Part shown: positions 57,101 to 64,000 of the stretch, piece by piece | Numbering within the stretch: the first letter of the stretch is position 1 | How the letters are laid out: each line of letters opens with the position of its first letter | From: Phoronis australis | Lineage: Eukaryota > Phoronida > Phoronidae | Reading direction: 5' to 3' | Length of the DNA stretch: 64,000 bases | NCBI GenBank assembly: GCA_002633005.1 | Contig: NMRA01000066.1 | Span: forward strand, 568,940-632,939 | Program-made: the position numbers and the translations under genes | Notes under the pieces: model-generated | Database searches by the model: none | Seen by the model: only the letters and a program-made list of their open reading frames with translations | Told to the model about the DNA's origin: nothing

Positions 57101-60100
57101 ATTTGCACTCACGAACACTCCAAAGGCATTACAAATTGCATCTAATGAGACATACTTTGTTTCAGTTTTATATAAGTATTGGTTAGGGTGAGAATAATTC
57201 ATTTTGAAACAGAACGCTCAGTAATAAACGCCAACATGGCAACTCGCAATCCCGACTTAGGACGATATAGAGCTCATCAGTCCCGACTTCGCAGGTGGAT
57301 CGTTAAGTTTTACAGGCTATCAATTCGAAAATGAATACAGTGATGAAGAAATACTAGAGAGGCGCCGTGAACAAGCTCAGAAAACGGAACGTATGGAGTT
57401 ATTTGGTAAGCTGGCATTCGTCAGGCACTGTCGACGTCTGCAGGCCACAGACACGGAGATGTTTCACGGCCTCATACTTGCTATTTACAGCGTGCAATTC
57501 ATTCTTCATTACCACTAGCCACCTCCTAAGCATTTCGGACTCTCGAGGAAAAAAAAACGTTATACCCGCTTTTCTCGCAGCTGTTTAGTTCGGACTAGCG
57601 GGAACGATGCACCGCAACCTAGCGGCATTAATTCTGCATATGAACCACTGACGTCGCTAGCGTCGTTTCTCACCTTCCTCACAGGTTAACGCGACACCTC
57701 TTGGCAAAGTAAGGTCGACCGTATGCGAGGCTATGTGGATATAGACCGATTAAGACGGCAAAAAGACTAATTAAATCGGGTGGCATTCTCCTTTAATGTT
57801 GGTGGTGTTTTTGTTTTCTTTGCGGCCAATCCTCGTTTGTGCGTACATGAGGAAGATACAGTACATTCTGGTCCAAGACAAAAGCAAAATGCCGTTTTTT
57901 ATGGGTGCCTACAAGTTACCTCTGACCTCACAACTGTTTCATTCTGATACATTATACATGTACCTTGGCATTTTTTACCTCATTTGTTTTATTCAGTGCT
58001 TGCACGAATTCGACAACGAGGTGTTGTGTCCAAACTACAATGGTTCTGCATGTTTACAATAGGCGCGCTTTCACGTCTGCGTTCTTAAAATTGATGCTAA
58101 AACGAGGAATTGTGTCCTAAACAACAATGCACAGCAATCTTTTTTTTTGCAGCACCACCAAAGTGTGCGAGTAGATAATAGAATTCCCTGTCTTTATTCA
58201 AACATTACCAATTATTCATCAATCAATTGTACTTTTTATTCAGCTGTATCCAGCAAAGCTAAAATTAACACTTTTGGCAGATAAAGTAAATGAAAAGGAC
58301 ACGTTTTGATTTTGCATCCAACGTTGATGCAAGTTGGCACGCGGTAACAGGTAGGGAGTGGCGTTAAAACAATAAGTTGTGAAGGTTCCATTTGTCGAAG
58401 TGAAAGCTATTTTTACTGTTCACGTCGAAAGTAGTCAATATCAAGAAACTGCTTCATTGATCAGGACTATTTTTCATACACTGAAAACGATCACCTAATT
58501 AGCTTATTGATCTTGTTGCGAGAATATTCCATGATCAGTTCAGCCAAATATCTGATTCGTTAACCAGGAATCGAAAACCTGGATTTTGAACTGTACATTA
58601 TGCGTTACATATGTTCACACAGTAAATACTGAAAAGGTGTTTTCCTAAAGACAAACGATTTAAAGGCTCTAGTCGCTACACAATACATGCATTGATATAC
58701 AAAGACGAGTTACCGGGGCGGGGGACTTTACCCGCGCTTCTAAATTCCAGCTGCAATTCCCTAAACCCCTTTCATTGACAAGTAAACACCCAACTCGCTA
58801 TACAAATTCCATATCCGCGGCCCTAAAGTCCAAACCCAAACACCGAAAAATCTCTATACCCAGAGACTAAGCTCCAGTCTCACACCCATGGTCCGAAATT
58901 GGGCTTGGAGGATCGACAGTAACGTTTCCGTCCAGTGGCGTTTTGTCGGTAGCACCGTAGATGCGCAGTCCTGACTATTACAGTGTAAATCTTGCGCTCT
59001 CTTTGGATAGCCCGGCATGTGAAGAACCAGTGGAACGTTGAAAAATCATTGTTCTCGTCATGATCCTGTCTAAGCGCACTATAGTTTTCATCTGCCTCTG
59101 AAATAGGGCTAGGAAACTACGGACCGTAACTGTCAACTTTTACATAGGCATCAGATTTGTGCATTCGCAATGTGGTGAATTTACGATTGATGAGTACGAT
59201 GTTGAGTAGACTTTGGAGACCAGGTTTCTTGAATTGTCGGTTTTATGAGGGTGTGTGACCCATAAAACTAAATGCAAAAATACCATGTTTGTGAGTTTAT
59301 GGTTTCAAATGAGCCAGACATGGACTTCGTTACCAGCAGTAGTGTCACGAGAAGTCGTGTGATCTGACAATATTTCGGAATCCACAAAAAAAACTATGGA
59401 CAATGCCGACCACCAGTTCCTATTTGGTAACGTATTTATGCTCCCAGTTTTGTGCATTGTTTGATATCGGAAACAGCCCTTCACGTTATCCTTGTTCAAG
59501 CCATTTGATCGATATTTATGTAAAACATGACGAGTTTTTGTAGCAGTCAATAAGTGAAAGAATTCGAGACTTTGAGGACGCCATTCACGGAGACATCTGA
59601 GCGGCTACAAGGAACCTTCAAGATGCTGATGGGCTTTACTATTAATTTTCTTTCGTTCCAAATGAAACAGTCTTCTTGCACAGAAAGTTGCCAACACCAG
59701 AGCTGTTTACAAAACCTATTAAACCTAACTACCTGCTGACTTGGGGAGATATTGTCTCTGCAATTTTACGACAAATACCTTATAACGCACATTATAATTT
59801 TACATGGTGAGCTCGTAAAGTGTTGGATGTTATGATATTTCATATCCCATTGAGCTACATGTTTAACTTACAGGTGGGAGTTATAAACACTACAACGAGG
59901 AAACTATCAAAATTAGCTACCTTGATGATAATGCCGAGGCCGTTTCAGCACAGTTTGGATACCTCGTGAATACAGGTAAGGTATGGAAACTACGCGTTTT
60001 TTGCGTAAGTTTTACATTTCCCAATATCTTGACAAGCTGAAACAACGTCGTCCCTGTCGTCCCTTGCAATATCGTTTTGAATTATGATAAGAAACGGCGG

Positions 60101-62717
60101 CTAAAACAGCCATTTTGCTTACCCTTTGCACGGGCTTTCGCCATGTTGCCTAACTGTACACAGAGGGCGCTAGTTGGGTGACGTTCAAGCTCCTGCTGGA
60201 GAAGTGATCTATACTGTGTAACTCAGTATACCGGGTAGCTTTATTTATCAACAATACCTTATACACCATGCGAGACCGTGACCACCAAATTTAAGCCGAC
60301 ACTACACATACTTTGACCAACCACATCTCCTGGCACACGATTGGTTAATTTACTCAAGTTTGGGTGCTCAGGAGCTCACTTCTAAGTGGGACAAACTGTC
60401 TTGTTACTACCAAAGATTAGGGTTACAGTCCGCTGCCAGTGATCTTCTCCAGTGCGAAACTGTTACGGAACCGGGCTCAGAAAACTTGGTTACAACGTTT
60501 CAAATTCATTCAAGCGTCCCAACCACTGAGACGCGCTGAAGGTTCCTGCAGCCAAATTTGATTCACACATTTCGTCATAGTGTGCCGTCTTAGTTTACAA
60601 TGTGCTAATTGTGTGGGTCTCCAGAGAATCGTTGGTAAATAACGTTCAAAGGGAAATTGCACGCGCTACCTTTTGTTTCATTGGGCAATGCAACTAGCAA
60701 TGTAATTAAAGTAGCATTGGTGTCACTATCTCACAAACGACGCTACTTTCCCAATCCAAAAGTCCAGTGAATGGTGAGCGTACTAGTTTGAAATTGGCGT
60801 CTGACTTCTCTGTGTAGAGTGATTTCAGAAAATGACGTTCGTCTGGTAGTGTATCTTTTAAAACAGCTGCAACAAACAGGGTAGCTGTCATGTGAATGTC
60901 AAGTTGCAAAACTGTGAAAGTGGACTGTAAATGGCGAACTGAGAAAGCGCGCTTTGCTTTAAATTGCCAAATTTTACGCATCGTTCACTTGCTGTGTTTT
61001 GACATTCAGTCGTACACAGCTAACCAACTCAGGCTAGATTTAAAGCGACATTAAAACTACATGTATGCTTCTTGTCAAAACTTAACTTTTGATTTGGGCT
61101 ACTATGCAATACAAGAATGGTCTCGCCGTATTCCATTCGAAGTGACCTCTGGGTCCAGGAAGTACCAACAGTTCGTTATTGTGTATTGTGTTTGTCTTGA
61201 CGAACTAGACTAGACAGGCGCGGAGAGTACACAGATGTCTGGACAATGCCGCCGCCTTAAGGCAAATTGTATTCCGCGAGGTTTCTAGTTGTTCCCGCAA
61301 GTCTGCAGAAAATCATGGGTTACACATCTAGTTAACACACGTTGTTGAAGTCATCTCATTGCATCTTATACGTTTGCGATATCACTGGCGAAACAGTCGC
61401 ATCTCGTGTACCTCATCCAGTGCCCTCTAAGATCTTATCTTTGCACCTGACGTCTCATGCAGAATAAGCATTTCAATTGAAAAATTCAGGGTTCAGGACC
61501 GGCGGAACCACAGCTGAAGACAACACCATACAACTGGTTATAGTTGCCATGGTTCAAGACAATGTCATCGTATCCAACGACACGCATTACCAATTCGGTG
61601 TGTCTGTTGTCATCGACACGCTTGAGCTCTGGTCATCCCAGATGTCTTTGACGATAGCAGAGAAAAATCTACCACCCTTGGTAAGTTGTCTGTGTCATCA
61701 TTTAACATGGCACGTCGCGCTTCAAAAACAATCCTATAGGGGATGTTTCCAATTTTTGGGCTAAACCCGGGACGTAATGATCAAATGTGGTTTTACAAAG
61801 TTCTGCCTGATGACATTACCAAAACTACGTCTAAAAATACTAAACATGTCTGCAATGAATGAAAATCTAATGATAGTGAAACATTGGAAGATACACCCGA
61901 ACATTTCGGCAATGTCACTTGACATCACTAAGACTCTTCCGGCGAAGCAGAAAAGATTGTCACGGTGTGACGAGACAGAAAATTATACTGCTACACACAT
62001 ATCTGTGTGCTATTAAAACAGTGAAGACATTCGCTCTTACACCCAACTCCGTGATGTGTATAAAGACATTGCAAAAAAAAAAACAACAAAAACATAAGGG
62101 ATTAAGTGACAAGACTTTGAAGAACAACATTTCCCATTGCCTTTATGAAAGATTTAGCCTAGTAAAGGTGGAATCACCTTTTCGGTATTTATGATAGGAA
62201 AAATGTATACCACTCATTGGAAGTGTAAGTCCAGGATCGTAGCCAAAAGGGGTCGAACTACAGACCGAGACAATGGGCCCTTGATATTAATTTACATTTC
62301 AACAATGCAAACAGTGATCGAGCAGGATTGTCCGGACTGCCGGTTATGCCCACAGTTACTTGATCTGTCAAAAAATTCCTAATTTGCGAGCCCATATGCA
62401 ACTGCACTAAAAAGGGCAGAAAGACTAATTACTGAATAAATAAAAGTAAAATTAGGATGTATACTGTTCTATTTCAGGTCACAAATCCTGTATTTGACTT
62501 TATCACGGCTGTGGATGGGATCTCAAGAGGCACATACACTGCTTTTTACCTTAATATATCAGCGCCCGAGCAGGCAGCACAGACGTACCGCGCAGTAGTC
62601 GCCATGCCGTACAACTCGTCTGCAATCATGGTTGTTGAGAGCATGAAAATCACACATGTCGGATACAACTACAAGTGCTTTGATTCCACTTCCGTTAAGC
62701 CAGTCTTCAGTTCTGAG
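51138..62717 (+). CDS. Gene B: tandem paralogue of gene A, partial (10 exons, continues off the right edge)
   Basis: Exons 51138-51195, 52589-52696, 52934-53355, 54096-54236, 54977-55132, 55869-56093, 56576-56759, 59874-59975, 61490-61680 and 62478-62717 total 1827 nt, 609 codons, ending in phase 0. They correspond to gene A exons 1-10 with the same phases. Lengths are identical for exons 1, 2 and 4-8; exon 3 is five codons shorter, exon 9 one longer and exon 10 two longer. Signal peptide, seven-cysteine EGF-like module, cadherin-like segment with KKRS and SRRA sites, and the first repeats are all present. The counterpart of gene A exon 11 was not found before 64000, so the gene is cut by the window, not shown to be truncated. 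Expression and function are unknown; an extracellular binding or adhesion role is inferred. Confidence 0.85.
51890..52126 (-). mobile_element. MITE family 'CATGCGCGCACCCAG', copy 3
   Basis: The termini CATACGCGCACCCAGC and TAGGTGCGCGCATG are inverted repeats. Internal words GAGCTCGAATTT and TTTAGTGGACAT are reverse complements of parts of copies 1 and 2. Runs of G and C flank the ends. It lies in intron 1 of gene B. Confidence 0.75.
52589..52696 (+). CDS. Gene B exon 2: seven-cysteine EGF-like module
   Basis: 108 nt, phase 1-1, exactly as in gene A. NCQECVNGKC and CLCHDCWSGIDC give the same seven cysteines at the same spacing, including the extra one replacing glycine before tryptophan. The acceptor here is a single CAG, without the tandem CAGCAG of gene A. 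Confidence 0.85.
52934..53355 (+). CDS. Gene B exon 3: cadherin-like segment with basic sites
   Basis: 141 codons. It starts EAPEFTRSEYDVEF and contains KPSCGNVSYFL, FRIDEHSGDVTYIYS and VTSVKIHLHL. The charged linker ends KKRSTHSVSRRAI. The 'F-ID--SGDVTY' strand is closer to the classical cadherin F-ID--TG-I strand than gene A's FEVDYKSGDITY. Calcium-binding motifs are again missing. Donor GTATGT follows the AI dipeptide in phase 0, as in gene A. Confidence 0.82.
54096..56759 (+). CDS. Gene B exons 4-7: first repeat block
   Basis: Exons 54096-54236, 54977-55132, 55869-56093 and 56576-56759 have the same lengths (141, 156, 225, 184 nt) and phases as gene A exons 4-7. The texts TGNGLPTEISSSLERTGSF, VSNDTSRTIMAIVDDV, MAVVDFGTIENEANN and NNITVDVFAPVNATGVM are close to their gene A counterparts. 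Even the donor of exon 6 (GTACGA) is the same. Introns differ in length and sequence. Confidence 0.87.
57316..57405 (+). CDS. Candidate cassette exon or P2X7-DUF-like fragment in intron 7 of gene B
   Basis: A 90-nt open segment lies between a TTTTACAG acceptor and a TTTG/GTAAGC donor, phase 1-1, and would insert in frame into the phase-1 intron between exons 7 and 8. It encodes YQFENEYSDEEILERRRE, an acidic text like the segment preceding the zinc-binding domain of P2X7-DUF-type proteins (YxFEPEYTDEE). Gene A's intron 7 has no equivalent. More likely a fragment of another gene or transposon than a constitutive exon. The frame continues past the donor for about 45 codons before stopping. Confidence 0.35.
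59874..62717 (+). CDS. Gene B exons 8-10: second repeat block
   Basis: Exons 59874-59975 (102 nt, phase 1-1), 61490-61680 (191 nt) and 62478-62717 (240 nt). The texts YKHYNEETIKISY, GFRTGGTTAEDNTIQLVIV and PVFDFITAVDGISRGTYTAF, and the ending VGYNYKCFDSTSVKPVFSSE, align with gene A exons 8-10. Exon 10 has two extra codons around the FDSTSV loop. The next donor is GTATAT, and the following exon lies outside the window. Confidence 0.87.
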
Positions 62718-64000
62718 GTATATGTGCGTAATATGTCACCCATTGAGTTACTACAATTCGTAGCATACGGAAAAAAATGATACTCGTTGGTTTATACTCA
62801 ATCTTGGGCGATGGACAATAAGCTCATTCAAGTCTGCACGAGATATCGCCGTACTTTAGTAGCGAAGCACGTGATTAAACAAGTTTTACTCGAATGTCTT
62901 GTCTTTGCGGTTGGCTCCCAGGTTGTTGCCACCTTCTGTCTCATAATTATCACCTCGTATGATTTTGAACCACAAAACTTCCCCGCTGTGTCAAATGATG
63001 GAACCTGTAGTTGTTTTATTGGACTTCTGTTGATTGTTATTTCAGTTCTGCTTCATGTATTAGCTATTGTTAGGAAACGGAATCCTGCTCTATGAAGTTT
63101 GATTTAAAATTCAAAATAGTAGTCAACGTTTTTGAGATATCAGAAAGGCTTTCATCTCTTACCGATTCATGCCGTGTGTTGTAAGATTATCGATCACGGT
63201 AAGAAAATAACGGATTTTAATCCAAACTGCTTATTAACCAGAACATGTCAAGGTCATTTCTAAGGGCCTGACAACATTTAAAAAACGTGACAGTCTTAAA
63301 GTGCTTAAAATCACCATTCACCTTGAATAAACCACCATTCACTCTGACAAGTAACTGCAATTTCAGCAAGTTAAACAATCCTTTATAGCACTGCAAAACA
63401 CAATAACGATAAAAAGGAAATGAAAAGCGACTTCAGTGGAAAATTTCTGAGGTCCACGGACATAAGAATGACGGATGAACATACCCAGCGTCATTGTGCA
63501 ATGTCCACCAATACCAGAGTTTCTTGTACAAACATAGGCCATATCCACGCTTCTCTGATGCACCGCGGGAAATCGACGCAAGGCGTCGCCATTCGTTATT
63601 ATATCACAAAGGAGAAGCAATATTCGACGACTTCTCACACTATAAACTATAAATGATGGCTGACCCGGTTTTACATAGTATGCGCTAACCAATAAATGCT
63701 CGTAACTCTAGATCACTGGTTATTAACACATTATCAGGAAGTGTTGGCAAGCCTGCTAATTTGACAGCTGGTAGATTGATGGTGTTGTTTCTTATAGTTT
63801 TTGATATGAAATTGATGATTTTAAACACGTTAAATAAATGAAGACATTCTATGAAGTTACCTACGGTCAAATAGGTCAACGTTTGAGTTATAACTAGTCC
63901 CAAAACCCTTTCTCAGTTTGGAAGTGGTTTGGCACGAGTAACAGTTCATAAATTGCCTATGGCCAAGCTTCGTGCATAAAATGACAATCTTTATCAAGCC
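62718..64000. other. Intron 10 of gene B, open at the right edge
   Basis: No counterpart of gene A exon 11 (YGVLDLGTVYNSG) was found, although in gene A that exon starts only 250 bp after exon 10. A 102-codon + frame at 62787-63095 has two hydrophobic stretches (VFAVGSQVVATFCLIII and CFIGLLLIVISVLLHVLAIV) followed by RKRN, and resembles a small membrane protein. It has no partner or family I recognise and may be chance or a gene fragment. Confidence 0.4.

Overview
The window is eukaryotic and animal-like. It is AT-rich, short coding exons are separated by long introns with GT-AG borders, and many small transposons, degenerate microsatellites and a decayed non-LTR retrotransposon are present. 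The extracellular domains (EGF-like, discoidin, Asp-box), the tRNA-derived SINEs and the many ACATGTA words suggest a marine invertebrate metazoan. I could not settle the phylum or species from sequence alone.

Two tandem paralogous genes on the + strand dominate. Gene A (8503-45055) was rebuilt by hand as 29 exons. All splice phases agree, and the exons sum to 5682 nt, or 1893 residues plus a stop. Gene B (51138 to beyond the right edge) has ten exons in the window, 1827 nt or 609 codons. Its exons match exons 1-10 of gene A one for one, with identical phases and, for seven of ten, identical lengths. Both encode secreted proteins. The order is a signal peptide, an unusual seven-cysteine EGF-like module, and a cadherin-like segment ending in two basic sites. 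A long series of N-glycosylated beta-rich repeats that I cannot assign follows. In gene A a discoidin (F5/8 type C) domain and two Asp-box repeats close the protein. I see no membrane anchor in gene A.

Layout: 1-8460 is intergenic, with fold-back repeats, microsatellites, a MITE and a perfect 212-bp inverted repeat about 330 bp upstream of gene A. Intron 1 of gene A (8561-18247) carries a MITE, a decayed LINE and a minus-strand ORF of unknown origin. From 18 to 45 kb the gene A exons alternate with introns holding SINEs, CAGTGGCGGAT-type elements and other MITEs. The intergenic region 45.1-51.1 kb holds a second LINE 3' end (minus strand) and a 1.1-kb non-autonomous hAT-type element with an 8-bp target-site duplication. 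Gene B runs from 51.1 kb to the edge, and one of its phase-1 introns contains a phase-compatible candidate cassette exon.

Outside genes A and B, long open frames look like chance or transposon-derived frames. Gene models, phases and repeats were read by eye. Domain names rest on visible motifs, not on a database search.
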